Shown: positions 8,691 to 18,826, counted from the stretch's first letter. The stretch is DNA of 64,000 nt from Arenibacter catalasegens (GCF_002909235.1 NZ_PHQQ01000027.1:28972-92971); one strand, 5' to 3'. Notes: generated from the letters alone by a model not told the origin. Program-made: numbers and translations.

Positions 8691-10361
8691 CTATTCTATC
8701 GTAATAGACTCGGTATACCCTTTTTTGTCTGTAATGACTTCAATAACATACAGGCCTTTTGCCAGCTTACCAACATTGATGGATTTCTTTCTACTTTTCT
8801 TCACCAATTTCCCAATGTTGTTATAGAATTTAACTTTCTTAAGTCGCTCATTTTTATCCAATTTAAGGTTGACCACATCCTTGTCGGCATCATAAATTAG
8901 CCCTGCACTTTTTTGTCCAAATTCTTTTGTGTTAGCTTTAAGTGCTATTCCTGATTTGTTGATGGTGAAATAATCATCTATGCCATCGGTATCCCTTATA
9001 AACTTTACGGTCAGGTTTTGTCCTCCCTTACCATCATCTTCCACCTCCATAACACAAGAGCCCATTTGGTTCAAGGACACGGACATGGCTTGGTGGTTTA
9101 GGTCACCCCCAGAAATTTTACCGGCAGATCCGGTAGTTATATAAACGGCACCTTCCGCAGCTGCACTGGTTTTTTGGTAGGCACCATTGCTATCCGCTTT
9201 GCCGTCCCCATATCCAGTTGATCCAACAGTATGGCCACCCTTCGAAATTTCATCCGGGTTAAACGTATTGGCAAATCCATAATGCCCGTTCAAGAAATAA
9301 GAGCGTTCATAAGAATGGCTATGTCCGTTTAGAATGAGATCCACTCCGTTAGCTTCCATCATAGGCATAAAGTTATTCCTCATTTCAATAAGTCGATCTT
9401 CGGTATCGGAGTCATGGGACCCTTTTGTATATATTGGATGATGAAACAAGGTCACGATCCAATCTTGTTTGGTATTTTGAATATCGGCCTTTGTCCAGTT
9501 GTACATGGCACCTCCAACTTCGCGACTTGTATGATGGGAATCCAGTACTATAAAGTGGATATTGGCATAATCATAAGAATAATAGGCCTCTGTTCCAGAG
9601 GGTGTGCCTCCGGCCTGTCCAGTGGTTGGGAAGGTAAAAATATCATAATAGGGACCGGATTGTGTAGCCGAATCGGCCGACTTGCCATCGTGGTTACCCA
9701 AGCAGGACCATGCTACGGATTTTTTCAACATATCGTCATAAATGTCAAAAAAGGCATTTTGATATTCTTGATCCGTGCCACTGCCATAGGCGTTATCCCC
9801 TAAAAACAACATCATATCTGTCTTACCGCTATTTTGGGGAGCAGCGTCCACATAATCGTAATAAGCATCCCTTACGTTCCTCTGATTGTTATTGGCCGTA
9901 CCTGCATCTCCCAAAATCCAAGCACGTACAAATTGTTTGGTACCCGCTTTAGGGGCTGTTATTATGTACATATCGCCAGAAGCACTTTCGGACAGCACTC
10001 CTGCTTTATTACCAATATTGAAATAATATTTAGTATTAGGGCTTAAACCGGATAAGGAAACTTCGTGTTCGGTGGTCAAAGCTGTATTTTTTGCTTTCTT
10101 GGACAATGAATTTAATACCGTCCCATAATGCACAAAGGATTCGGTTGCGATATCCGTTCTCCATTTTACCACAACAGATGTTGGGGTACCACTTTGTAAA
10201 TAAGGGCCTCTTTCTACCCCTACCGAAGGTGAATTCTGAGAAAGGTCAATATTGTTGGTTACCGCAACAGCACTTACATTGGGAAGATCTACATTAGAGG
10301 TTTGGGCAATTGAAACCACCGTACATAGGGTGGCTAGCAAAAAGGTACTTTTTCTGATCAT
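8691..10361 (-). CDS. Secreted purple-acid-phosphatase-like metallophosphoesterase with C-terminal sorting domain
   Basis: The 556-residue protein begins with a signal peptide and an N-terminal fibronectin-like domain (about 45-140). The calcineurin-like core shows the metal motifs in order: GDAG 151-154, GDN 188-190, GNHD 222-225, HH 307-308 and GHSH 346-349. The last 75 or so residues (KLKKVKFYNNIGKLV, GLYVIEVITDKKG) look like a type A T9SS sorting domain, so the enzyme is probably exported to the cell surface. It should release phosphate from organic phosphoesters. Its start overlaps the end of the TPR gene by 4 bp (ATGA), which indicates translational coupling. Confidence 0.88.
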   Translation of the reverse strand: MIRKSTFLLATLCTVVSIAQTSNVDLPNVSAVAVTNNIDLSQNSPSVGVERGPYLQSGTPTSVVVKWRTDIATESFVHYGTVLNSLSKKAKNTALTTEHEVSLSGLSPNTKYYFNIGNKAGVLSESASGDMYIITAPKAGTKQFVRAWILGDAGTANNNQRNVRDAYYDYVDAAPQNSGKTDMMLFLGDNAYGSGTDQEYQNAFFDIYDDMLKKSVAWSCLGNHDGKSADSATQSGPYYDIFTFPTTGQAGGTPSGTEAYYSYDYANIHFIVLDSHHTSREVGGAMYNWTKADIQNTKQDWIVTLFHHPIYTKGSHDSDTEDRLIEMRNNFMPMMEANGVDLILNGHSHSYERSYFLNGHYGFANTFNPDEISKGGHTVGSTGYGDGKADSNGAYQKTSAAAEGAVYITTGSAGKISGGDLNHQAMSVSLNQMGSCVMEVEDDGKGGQNLTVKFIRDTDGIDDYFTINKSGIALKANTKEFGQKSAGLIYDADKDVVNLKLDKNERLKKVKFYNNIGKLVKKSRKKSINVGKLAKGLYVIEVITDKKGYTESITIE

Positions 10362-11227
10362 GATTTTTGTTTGTTAATGGAGCTTTCCAATCTCTTTATT
10401 TGTTCTTTTAATTCTATTACGGGGCTCATATTTTTAAACTTTGCATTCAATTGCTCAATAGCAACCGTAGCCAATTTTAACGATATGAAGGCCTCATGGG
10501 GTTTATTTATTTCCGTTAAATACTTCGCTTTTTTATAATACCAGAACTCTTTTCTGTTGTATTCAAGGATAAAATAATTGTATTGTTCCAATGCCTTTTC
10601 AGTTTGATCGGAATCCTTTAAATAGTCCAATTTTTTAAGCTGAAGCGATATGGTGTGCGGGCCAAGTTGGTCCAGGCCATATTCAAGCGCCTCCAAAGCA
10701 CCTTTATAATTTTTGTTGTTTTCAGCGAGTATGATGCTACTGTATTCCAATATATCCTCGGGCCGAATGTCCGTCATATTATGGATAACATAACCATACC
10801 CCTCCAAGGATTTTTTATATGATTTTAGATTGAAAAGTATTTGAGCCTCCAGTTTTTTAGCGCTTAAGTCAATGCTATCCAATTCCAAATAGGAGCCTAT
10901 ACTTCTTAAGGCCTCGGTGTACTCTTCGGTTAAATAGTGAACCTCGGCAATTTGATAATGTAGCGCTTTGGTTGTATTTCCCAAGGATTGGGATTTAAGG
11001 TAATCTTCCAGGGCATAGGGGTACTCCATGTGCTGTTGATACAACAACCCTCTTTCATAGTAGAGTTTAAAATCGTTTGGATTTTCGGATATCTCTATCG
11101 TTTTTTCAGCTATACGTATGGTTAAGTCCCCATGAGCAAACACTTGCATGGACAATGATAAAAACAGAAGTATAAGTAGCGTTCTGTTAATCACGAAATG
11201 TAGATACCCCTTATTATTAAAAATCAT
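10358..11227 (-). CDS. Secreted tetratricopeptide-repeat protein
   Basis: This 289-residue protein has an N-terminal signal sequence (LLILLFLSLSMQVFA) and then helix-pair repeats of TPR type, for example PNDFKLYYERGLLYQQHMEYPYALEDYLKSQ divided over residues about 50-80, with further units to about 240. The C-terminal tail is charged and probably coiled-coil. TPR domains are protein-binding scaffolds; no enzymatic motif is visible. It is the first gene of a transcription unit with the phosphatase (4-bp overlap) and probably the di-haem protein, so a role in assembly or surface presentation of these partners is plausible but unproven. Confidence 0.7.
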   Translation of the reverse strand: MIFNNKGYLHFVINRTLLILLFLSLSMQVFAHGDLTIRIAEKTIEISENPNDFKLYYERGLLYQQHMEYPYALEDYLKSQSLGNTTKALHYQIAEVHYLTEEYTEALRSIGSYLELDSIDLSAKKLEAQILFNLKSYKKSLEGYGYVIHNMTDIRPEDILEYSSIILAENNKNYKGALEALEYGLDQLGPHTISLQLKKLDYLKDSDQTEKALEQYNYFILEYNRKEFWYYKKAKYLTEINKPHEAFISLKLATVAIEQLNAKFKNMSPVIELKEQIKRLESSINKQKS

Positions 11228-11643
11228 TTACAATGGTTAACATAATTTCCTTTTACCAAAACTTCCTCCATAAAGTAAAATTTAAAAGAGAGACACCGCT
11301 ATTGACGTACATTTTCAACATATGCACCCCCAACTTTGGTTTATTTTCTCATTTTAGGATGGAATTTTATCATTTTTAACGGCTCTGACATGCCGCTATC
11401 AAACGTATTGAAACAAAATTAAATGTGTTTTTATGGCGAGTTAATCTTTTGTTAAAAGAGAAAAGAAGATTCTTTCGAAAATTGGGTAAAACATCAAGGA
11501 TTAGAAGCTTATTCTATTATTTTTTTTGATACACTGCTAACGGCTAGAGTAAAATACGTTTAAAGGCGCTATATACGTTATGGTGCTTTCGTTATTTTGT
11601 GCCTCAAAATTCTGTTTCGAACGAAAAGAGCACTAATTAGTGC
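11228..11643. other. Gene-free stretch before the TPR operon
   Basis: About 415 bp, AT-rich, between two minus-strand genes. It must hold the promoter of the TPR-phosphatase operon. I see no protein-like frame and no clear hairpin terminator. Confidence 0.4.
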
Positions 11644-13071
11644 CTAATTAAATTTCTTAATCAAGTGGTACGAAAACTCAATAATTTCTGAGTAGTTGTC
11701 CTTACTGATTTTTTCGTCAACACCATGAAAGCGCGTTATAGTTTCAGGTCCAATACGAATTGGATAAAAACGATAAACATTATCCGAAAGCTCATAAAAA
11801 TAGCGGGCATCAGTAGCTCCCCCTAATAAACCGGGAACCACAATACTGTTCGGAAACACATCTCGAATAGTTTTTTCAAGAATTCTATAGGCTTCTGAAT
11901 CTATACTCGAAACTGGCGAAGGATCCGTTAAAAAGCCAACAGCCTCTACTTTTATTTTATCCGATATGGTACTTTCAATGTGTTGTTTTACAGATGCTAT
12001 AGTTTCTCCTGGCAGAATTCTAAAATTAATCGTTGCTTCTGCTATAGTAGGAATTACATTATTCTTAACCCCACCATCAATTATAGTCGGAGCCGTTGTG
12101 GTATGTGCATTCAAGGCTTCAAGGATCGGTTTTTGAAATAACCAAGGGTTGGCAAATGCCAGCTTTTTGAAAAAAGGTAATTCTGCACCCATGTATTCTA
12201 ACTGGTTATCAATAGGTTTTACGAGTTTATATGGCAACTGATTATTTTCCAAGTCAACAATGGCTTTGGCCAACATTCCAATAGTGTTTTCTCTAGGCGG
12301 TTGTGAGCTATGACCTCCTTTGGTCTCAACAGTAAGCTTAAATGAAGAAAAACCCTTTTCAGCTAAATTGATCATAGCGATAGGGTTGTTAATACCGGGA
12401 ACCATGTTTTCAGCTATAAAACCGCCTTCGTCAAGTGTCATTGCTGCATGAACACCTTTTGCTTTTAAATGTTTTGCGATTTCCGCAGCCCCCTTTACAC
12501 CACCAACTTCCTCATCATGACCAAAAGCAAGGTAAATAGTTTGTGATGGCACAAATGATTCTTCAAGTAGCTTCTCCACTGCTTCCAATAGGCCTATTAA
12601 AGTGCCTTTATCATCCATTGTACCACGACCTATAATAGCTGTCCCAGTAATTTCACCCTCAAAAGGCCCTCCTTCCCATTGATCTAAAGTGGGCTGATCT
12701 ACAGGAACGACGTCTTGGTGCGACATAAAAATAATTGGTTTTTTGGATGCGTCCGATCCTTCCGAGGTATACAATAAACTGTAGGTGTTAATTTTTTCCA
12801 GGGATAGTTTAGCATGTGTTAACGGAAAGGTTTCTTTAAGGAACCTATGGAAGCCGAAAAAAGCGGTTGAATCGGGAATGGCATCTTCGCTAGAGGAAAT
12901 TGTTGGGTATTGTATCCCTTTTGCAAGGTTTTGAAAGACATCTTTTGGTAGTTCTATGTTATCTAGACGCTCTGAAGCTACCTGCTTAGAATTGAGCATT
13001 AAAGTATTGAAAATCAACACTCCTAATAGGATAACAATGGCTACAACAATTAAAAGAACTATTTTTTTCAT
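11644..13071 (-). CDS. M20 family metallopeptidase (membrane-anchored)
   Basis: A 475-residue M20-type zinc peptidase/carboxypeptidase resembling PM20D1. Residues 5-25 form a signal anchor. Metal ligands are visible: H118 in FMSHQDVVPVD, D153 in GRGTMDDKG, and the catalytic/ligand pair E187-E188 in GHDEEVGG. A dimerisation domain follows (GGHSSQPP about 255-262), and a distal ligand His lies in RFHGVDE near the C-terminus. Such enzymes hydrolyse N-acyl amino acids or dipeptides. The gene stands apart from its neighbours by 170-400 bp, so it may be monocistronic. Confidence 0.9.
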   Translation of the reverse strand: MKKIVLLIVVAIVILLGVLIFNTLMLNSKQVASERLDNIELPKDVFQNLAKGIQYPTISSSEDAIPDSTAFFGFHRFLKETFPLTHAKLSLEKINTYSLLYTSEGSDASKKPIIFMSHQDVVPVDQPTLDQWEGGPFEGEITGTAIIGRGTMDDKGTLIGLLEAVEKLLEESFVPSQTIYLAFGHDEEVGGVKGAAEIAKHLKAKGVHAAMTLDEGGFIAENMVPGINNPIAMINLAEKGFSSFKLTVETKGGHSSQPPRENTIGMLAKAIVDLENNQLPYKLVKPIDNQLEYMGAELPFFKKLAFANPWLFQKPILEALNAHTTTAPTIIDGGVKNNVIPTIAEATINFRILPGETIASVKQHIESTISDKIKVEAVGFLTDPSPVSSIDSEAYRILEKTIRDVFPNSIVVPGLLGGATDARYFYELSDNVYRFYPIRIGPETITRFHGVDEKISKDNYSEIIEFSYHLIKKFN

Positions 13072-13245
13072 ACGGACGGGATTAAATTTATTGAAGTGGT
13101 TTTATCATTGGGCAGGAGTTGGTCATAATGAAGGCTTATAATCTGAATAAAATGCGTTTCAATGCACTTTGTTTGGTGTTGGTGGATCGTTTCCCTTTTC
13201 CATTTGACTTTAAATAATTTCGTTTTGAAATATTAAAAATTAACG

Positions 13246-13740
13246 CTATTCCGAACTTACTACATTTGAGGCATGTATATGGACTATTTGCCACCCAACA
13301 TCGTTTTTCGCAAGGACAATGGTTCTTCTTGAAAGCGATTTACCATTATCTAAGTGAAAGGTTACAATTGCAGCAGCATTGAGCATTGTAATTTTTAAAT
13401 CTTCTGGCTCAAGTTGCATAAAAGGCGGTTGTAAACCACTTTCCCGTATGCCATTTATAACCTGTTTCATTTGAGGGTCAAGCCCATATATTCTTTTATA
13501 ATTAGCATTATCAATTGGTCCTAATGAATCATTTGACATTATCGCTCTGGGAAAAATATATGCATCATCAGTCATTAAAGCTTCCATCGTTTCAAAATCT
13601 CCATTTTCAAATGCCCTAAGAAATTTGTCGAGCGTAGCAATTACCTCTTTTTCCTCATCTACGTTTGGCTTTGTTGAATTACATGCCGTTTGAAAAATAC
13701 CAATTGTAAATATTGCACCTAGGATTAAAAATTTTTGCAT
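13246..13740 (-). CDS. SnoaL/NTF2-like (DUF4440-type) lipoprotein
   Basis: I start this protein at the ATG at 13740 rather than 17 codons upstream (13791), because the shorter form begins exactly with a lipoprotein signal (MQKFLILGAIFTIGIFQTAC). The mature part of about 140 residues has an NTF2-like pattern: ATLDKFLRAFENGDFETMEALMTDDA, then strands with TIVLAKNDVGWQIVHIHAS. Proteins of this fold are ketosteroid-isomerase-like enzymes or binding domains; the function here is unknown. It is separated by about 50 bp from the amidase gene on the same strand and may be cotranscribed with it. Confidence 0.75.
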   Translation of the reverse strand: MQKFLILGAIFTIGIFQTACNSTKPNVDEEKEVIATLDKFLRAFENGDFETMEALMTDDAYIFPRAIMSNDSLGPIDNANYKRIYGLDPQMKQVINGIRESGLQPPFMQLEPEDLKITMLNAAAIVTFHLDNGKSLSRRTIVLAKNDVGWQIVHIHASNVVSSE

Positions 13741-13843
13741 AATTCTACTGTTCAAATTGCTTTCATTAATTTTTCTGCTGAGTTTTATCATAATTTTATT
13801 TTCTTTTTTTAACGACCTCCAACGGACTTTATTAAAATGAGGA

Positions 13844-15409
13844 TCAATGCATTTTATCTTTTGTTATAGCCTTTTCTAAATTCGGTTTTCGTCTATGTTT
13901 TGTTCCCTGTTCATAGGAGTATGCAAGTCTTATTAATGTCGATTCTGAATACATTCGCCCTAGAAATTCCACCCCTGTCGGTAAATTATCCTGCATAAAA
14001 CCCATGGGAATTGTAAATGCCGGTTGACCTGTATGAGGTGCGACAGCTCCAGTATTTTCACCAGTGTATTCTTCAACTATAGAATCCATCTTGTATGGTT
14101 TTATATTCCAGGTCGGATAAATAAGTGCATCGAGGTTTAATGAATCCATATAGTTTTCAATGGAATTCCGAAACGCTATTCTCAATTCATCTGAGTACGC
14201 ATCTAAACATTCAATTTCGGGATTCTCTGGTCGACCGCCGTGGGTCGTATAGAACTTTAAACGCTTTTCCGTGAATGTTGACTTCGTACCTATTCTGATA
14301 ATATCATCAAGTGAACTAATGGTATCGTTCTTAACTTGCGTAATTAAGTAGTTTTCAATATCTGTTTTGAAATCGGAACACCAATGGTTTTTCCGAAGGG
14401 ATAAAAAATTAGGGATGTCAACCGGATCAATGATCTCTGCACCCAATTTCGTCATATCTTCAATAGATTGTTCAAAGAGGGCTGAAACTTCAGGGTCCAT
14501 TTGGGTTTCAATTATTTCCCTAAGAACCCCAATTCGGGATCCGATCAACCCGTCTTTCTTGAGAAACTGAATATAGTTGTCAGTTACTCTACCTTCAGAA
14601 TATTTCGTCAATTCATCCCCTGGATCATAACCGCTAATAACTTGTAGAACTCGTGTGGCATCTTCAACGGTCCGGCACATTGGTCCGGCCATGTCCTGTC
14701 TGAGTTCGCATGGTACAATTCCGGATCTACTAACCAAACCCATAGTTGGTCTGAAGCCTACCAATGAACCATTAGATGAGGGTAGACGAATAGAACCCCC
14801 AGTATCAGTACCTAATCCTATTACGCCAAAATTGGCTGCAATAGAAGCACCTGTGCCTCCACTTGAACCTGCCGAGGTATAATCTTGATTATATGCATTT
14901 AAGGTTGAGCCATTAGTTGAGCTATACGATCCCCATGGAGTAAATGCCCATTCTGCCATATTCGATTTAGCTAAAATAATAGCTCCTGCTTCGACTAATT
15001 TTGAGATAATGAACGCATCTTTTTCAGGAATGAAATTTTGAAGAGCTAGTGCACCAGCAGTAGTTTCAATTCCTTTAGTATGGATGTTGTTTTTTACAAT
15101 TACAGGTATACCATGGAGCGGACGAAGTATCTTGGTACGCTGATATTCGTCATCGAGTGCTTTAGCAATTGCTAGAACGTCTGGGTTGATTGAGTTAATA
15201 GCATTTATGGTTGGGTCAAGCTCCTGAATTCTTTCCAAAAAAGCCGAAACCAATTTTTGACTATTGTATTCACCTTTTTCGAAAGCTTTATGAATATTTT
15301 GGATTGTCAGTTCTCCAAGATTTATTGGAGCTGGTTTCTTATTGGTTTGACACCCAAAAATTCCTGAGAATATGAAGATGCCGATAAAAATTAATCTATG
15401 AGTTTTCAT
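13844..15409 (-). CDS. Amidase-signature family lipoprotein
   Basis: The 521-residue protein starts with a lipoprotein signal ending at C20 (FSGIFGC). The amidase-signature triad is complete: K106 in VIVKNNIHTKG, the cis-Ser at 182-183 in AGSSGGTGAS, and nucleophile S206 in GTDTGGSIRLP. It should hydrolyse amide bonds of small molecules outside the cytoplasm. The membrane anchor separates it from GatA, which is soluble and lies with gatB/gatC. It is followed downstream by the NTF2-like lipoprotein. Confidence 0.9.
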   Translation of the reverse strand: MKTHRLIFIGIFIFSGIFGCQTNKKPAPINLGELTIQNIHKAFEKGEYNSQKLVSAFLERIQELDPTINAINSINPDVLAIAKALDDEYQRTKILRPLHGIPVIVKNNIHTKGIETTAGALALQNFIPEKDAFIISKLVEAGAIILAKSNMAEWAFTPWGSYSSTNGSTLNAYNQDYTSAGSSGGTGASIAANFGVIGLGTDTGGSIRLPSSNGSLVGFRPTMGLVSRSGIVPCELRQDMAGPMCRTVEDATRVLQVISGYDPGDELTKYSEGRVTDNYIQFLKKDGLIGSRIGVLREIIETQMDPEVSALFEQSIEDMTKLGAEIIDPVDIPNFLSLRKNHWCSDFKTDIENYLITQVKNDTISSLDDIIRIGTKSTFTEKRLKFYTTHGGRPENPEIECLDAYSDELRIAFRNSIENYMDSLNLDALIYPTWNIKPYKMDSIVEEYTGENTGAVAPHTGQPAFTIPMGFMQDNLPTGVEFLGRMYSESTLIRLAYSYEQGTKHRRKPNLEKAITKDKMH

Positions 15410-15549
15410 ATTTAGTCTAATTGGCGATAACGGTTGAATAAACGCCTGTTTTCCTGCCCGCCGGTTTATGTGCCGTAGGCATACAGGTAAGAATAGCGTT
15501 TAGTTTTTGTTGGACACTTTAATATTCGATTTCACACATGAAATTTATT

Positions 15550-16749
15550 TTATTTGTGGTGTGGGTGTTCTTTGTAATGCTGCTTGAGTAGGTCTTTGCC
15601 ATAATCATTGCCGTTTGGTGTACGTACAACGGCATGAATATGTTGCCGATGTACATCAGTTCCATATAATTTTTTTGTAGCTATTGGTTTCTGATGATCA
15701 AATTCAATTAACACCACAGGACTAAGTATCCGATAGTAGTAGACAGAATTGTCTTCGCTCCCTCCGATCCAAGTAAACCATGTATCATTAATGTATTTCT
15801 CCACCTCGTCCATCTTGACTTTCGCATGACCATCATCCATATTGTCTACATAAAGTTTTATCAATAGGAGTAACTGATCCTTTTGTTCCATCGTAAATGA
15901 CGATGCGTTTACACCTGTGTAGTCCAGCACTATGTTGTCTTTGAAAGCTTCTGTCAGGTTATTATTTCCTTCTTTTGATAGCTCGATTACATCCTCACTC
16001 CTTTGCTTGTCATTTAAAGACTTAAGCAATTGTAATCCCGAATCCTGTTCATCCTGCAAAATTTCAATTCCTTTGTACTTTCCTGTTTCAGCAATTACGG
16101 GCTCTGATCCAACAAATAATGGGGTCATTACGACCTGGTCGCCTAAAACAAAATAGTTGATTATAAGGTGGTGTCCATCCATTTGCCAACCCCATGGTTC
16201 GGTTTCTGAAGGCTCCCCCATAATAGTTATCCAATAAAGCCATTCACCATATTCCTGGAAGTTATTATTAATCTCCCCCAGAGTGTAATTTAACTTCATA
16301 ATATCCCTGCCTAATTTTAACCCTTTTACGCTGAGTGAAGCACTCATTAAGTCAAATGCCGCACTACGTTGTTTGTCTGACATATCAACGAAACCTACCC
16401 CCTGTCGAACATAGAAGTGCTGATTCATCCATTTTCGCCACTCATCGTCATCTACGGAAAATTTTACTTTACCCTGTTGGTTACGGTCCAGGGATTCCAG
16501 AAAGGCCCTGGCTGCATTTCGGACGGGTTCCGTAGATACACCAGTGGAGTTGAGTTCGAAAAGACCTTCCTGGACATTTCCATCAATTGTAATACCCTTA
16601 AATGGTACTGCCAAGCCTTTTTGCTCATTCTCGATGGATATTTGTCTATATCTTTCCTTTCGTTCTAGATCTGTTATTTGTGCGAAAACTTGACTGCCAA
16701 ATGAGATTAATAAAAACAAAAAGATAAATTGAAAGGAGTATCTTTTCAT
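15550..16749 (-). CDS. DUF3500 domain secreted protein
   Basis: The ATG at 16749 (MKRYSFQFIFLFLL) begins a clean signal peptide ending near FAQ, so I prefer it to the ATG 20 codons upstream. The mature protein matches the DUF3500 family as I know it: RNAARAFLESLDRNQQGK near the N-terminus, then WGWQMDGHHLIINYFV and a histidine-rich tail (RQHIHAVVRTPNGNDYG, HYKEHPHHK). Clustered His residues suggest a metal site, but no reaction is established for the family. It lies in a run of minus-strand secreted hydrolases. Confidence 0.78.
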   Translation of the reverse strand: MKRYSFQFIFLFLLISFGSQVFAQITDLERKERYRQISIENEQKGLAVPFKGITIDGNVQEGLFELNSTGVSTEPVRNAARAFLESLDRNQQGKVKFSVDDDEWRKWMNQHFYVRQGVGFVDMSDKQRSAAFDLMSASLSVKGLKLGRDIMKLNYTLGEINNNFQEYGEWLYWITIMGEPSETEPWGWQMDGHHLIINYFVLGDQVVMTPLFVGSEPVIAETGKYKGIEILQDEQDSGLQLLKSLNDKQRSEDVIELSKEGNNNLTEAFKDNIVLDYTGVNASSFTMEQKDQLLLLIKLYVDNMDDGHAKVKMDEVEKYINDTWFTWIGGSEDNSVYYYRILSPVVLIEFDHQKPIATKKLYGTDVHRQHIHAVVRTPNGNDYGKDLLKQHYKEHPHHK

Positions 16750-16857
16750 GGGTTTAAAATTAGTGGTTAATCTTTTTGTATCTAACGTTTTGGCTATGAG
16801 CAGCAGCATCCCGCAGGGTGCTTTTTCTCATAGGTTTTGATAGCGGTTGCTTGGTCT

Positions 16858-17769
16858 TTACTGGTTTTTATGTTTCTGTATCTCTTCATCTGTTAATCTA
16901 AGGAACCTTGCAGCGTTGTTATAAAAGATATCTTCCTTTTGTTTTACGCTTAGAAAGTCAGCTGCTCTAATATTGCCAACGGAAATTTTAATTGACTGAG
17001 GCCAAATCATCTCATCCGAACCATACATAATTCGCTCTCCATAACCGGCTTCAACAATTCTTCTCAAATAATTATGAAATTCAATCTGTGGCAAAACCCA
17101 ATTGATTACAGCAACATCGACGTAGACTTGTGGATGAGCCCATAGAAGTCCAATGAGTTCGTCGATGAATGGATATCCGGCATGCATAATGTAGATTCTC
17201 AATTTTGGATGTTTCACCAATACTTCTTCTAATAACAGAGGATTGCTAAGGCTCATTCTGTAATTTTTCATTCCTATGTAGGCTGCTCCTGGAGGCCCTG
17301 GTCCCATATGAATTCCAACTGGAATGTCAAGTTCCTCAGCTAAGGAAAAATACGGCTCAAGTTTCTCGTCATTGGGAGCTAATCCACTGTACTGAGGACC
17401 AAATTCTGCCATGATTTTGTAGGTGCCTTCCTGAAACCATTTCCTTAAGGAATCAACAGGTGTAGAGGAGGTACCCCAGGCTGGAATAAATCGCTCTGGA
17501 TCTCGACTTTGATAGTCCAAAGCATTTGGCCCATCAACCACAGCTTTAACGATATTAAATTCATTCAAATACTTAAATGTAGAATCTCTATAGCTTGGTT
17601 GATCGTTATTCGATCTAAGTTTTGTTACCGCTTCTAAGATATCAGGTCCCGCATATCCAGAATGCAGATGCATGTCAATAATGGGGGTATTCAACATAGT
17701 GTTTTTCCTTTGTCCAATACTGGGAATGCTCATTAACACCACAATTGTCACTAAAACATATTTTTTCAT
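16858..17769 (-). CDS. Secreted amidohydrolase (PF04909 type)
   Basis: A 303-residue TIM-barrel amidohydrolase with an N-terminal signal peptide (about 1-20). The first metal-binding pair is H34/H36 in IIDMHLHSG. Further markers are GIHMGPGPPG, LRIYIMHAGYP and YGSDEMIWPQS, which carry the later metal-ligand His and Asp positions. PF04909 enzymes hydrolyse or decarboxylate small carboxylated substrates; most are cytoplasmic, so export is unusual. About 600 bp of gene-free sequence lies upstream and should contain its promoter. Confidence 0.82.
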   Translation of the reverse strand: MKKYVLVTIVVLMSIPSIGQRKNTMLNTPIIDMHLHSGYAGPDILEAVTKLRSNNDQPSYRDSTFKYLNEFNIVKAVVDGPNALDYQSRDPERFIPAWGTSSTPVDSLRKWFQEGTYKIMAEFGPQYSGLAPNDEKLEPYFSLAEELDIPVGIHMGPGPPGAAYIGMKNYRMSLSNPLLLEEVLVKHPKLRIYIMHAGYPFIDELIGLLWAHPQVYVDVAVINWVLPQIEFHNYLRRIVEAGYGERIMYGSDEMIWPQSIKISVGNIRAADFLSVKQKEDIFYNNAARFLRLTDEEIQKHKNQ

Positions 17770-18131
17770 ATTGATTTATTCTTTTGTTTATATGATAAAA
17801 TTACCACCAACGTAAGTATATATGTGCGCGTACAGATATTTCCATTTTAACGGGCCTTACCGCAATACATTTTAGTGTCCAATAAATAATATTAATCCAA
17901 TAAAATTTTATCTAGTGTAAAGAGAGGGGGAAGTACTACTACGAAGCATTTGCTTCTATCCTTCTAAGTTAACAAATATTGGTTTAGTATTAACTTAATA
18001 AATAAAAATAGATAATACCCACGGTATGGTGATTTTGGATTGTTACAAATTTGTATTTACCAGCGAAAAGGTTAGTGTTAAATTTGGCATGATTTTTTGG
18101 CGAAATTATATGCACTTCAGCATCTATAGTA
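17770..18131. other. Gene-free stretch
   Basis: AT-rich sequence of about 360 bp upstream of the secreted amidohydrolase. I see no protein-like frame. It must include the amidohydrolase promoter. Confidence 0.35.
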
Positions 18132-18299
18132 TTATTTTTTTACCACAACTTCACTACCTATCACCATAGGGTGCACCACAGCTTCACCCTGTAGAAATTG
18201 ATGGCTTTGCTTCTGTTTTTTGCTGAAGCTAATTGCCTACAAATATTTCACGCCATCCTGATCGGAGAAGAAAAAAGTAACTCCATACACGCCAACAAT
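18132..18299 (-). pseudogene. Unidentified gene remnant with internal stop
   Basis: On the minus strand a protein-like frame runs from about 18299 to TAA at 18132-18134 and is interrupted by TAG at 18237-18239. Before the stop it reads VGVYGVTFFFSDQDGVKYL, and after it EAVVHPMVIGSEVVVKK. Continuity of frame across the stop suggests a decayed 3' end rather than chance. Family not recognised. Confidence 0.35.
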
Positions 18300-18373
18300 T
18301 CACTACTCAATAATCAAAATTAGAGACTGATATGAAATTGGTGGCAAAAGGCCAATAAACTTATTCAAGTTGT

Positions 18374-18826
18374 TCACTCTTTGGCCAAAACCTTTTTCAA
18401 TGCTGTCTGAACGATTCCGATATCATTAAAACCCTGAAAACCACTAAATCCTACAGAAATTCGGCTCTCATCGTCTAATTGGATTAATTGTCCACCAACC
18501 CAGCCAATAAGGTCGGGAAGTTCTATAGGGGCATCTTCGGGGTCCATAGTGCCCCCGAAAACAATCTTTTCATAATCTCCTGTATTATGACCAGTAATCC
18601 ACACCTGACTCGCTTTTTGCCAGGCAATCCTAAAGATTTCCCGTTGTTCTATTTTATCTGTTCCAAATAACTTTCCATAAACTTTGCCATCTTCCGAGAT
18701 GATACAGATTGCTACATTCCCATTACAAATTTCCCAATCTTCAGGACTGTTTTGAAACCCAGGAATTTCTTTTTCCAAGGCTTCGAATAAGGAGTAAATA
18801 GTTTTCTCAAGTTTAGCGGTGGTCAT
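18374..18826 (-). CDS. GlcG/HbpS-like (DUF336) protein
   Basis: The 150-residue protein resembles the GlcG/HbpS haem-binding fold: an N-terminal helix, strands with VAICIISEDGKVYG, a central YEKIVFGGTMDPEDAP segment, and a C-terminal GGQLIQLDDESRISVGFSG plus FNDIGIVQTALKKVL. No signal peptide is visible, so it is probably cytoplasmic. GlcG is linked to glycolate operons in other bacteria, but the glycolate-like cassette here lies 12 kb away, so no functional link is claimed. The similarity is by pattern and moderate. Confidence 0.6.
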   Translation of the reverse strand: MTTAKLEKTIYSLFEALEKEIPGFQNSPEDWEICNGNVAICIISEDGKVYGKLFGTDKIEQREIFRIAWQKASQVWITGHNTGDYEKIVFGGTMDPEDAPIELPDLIGWVGGQLIQLDDESRISVGFSGFQGFNDIGIVQTALKKVLAKE

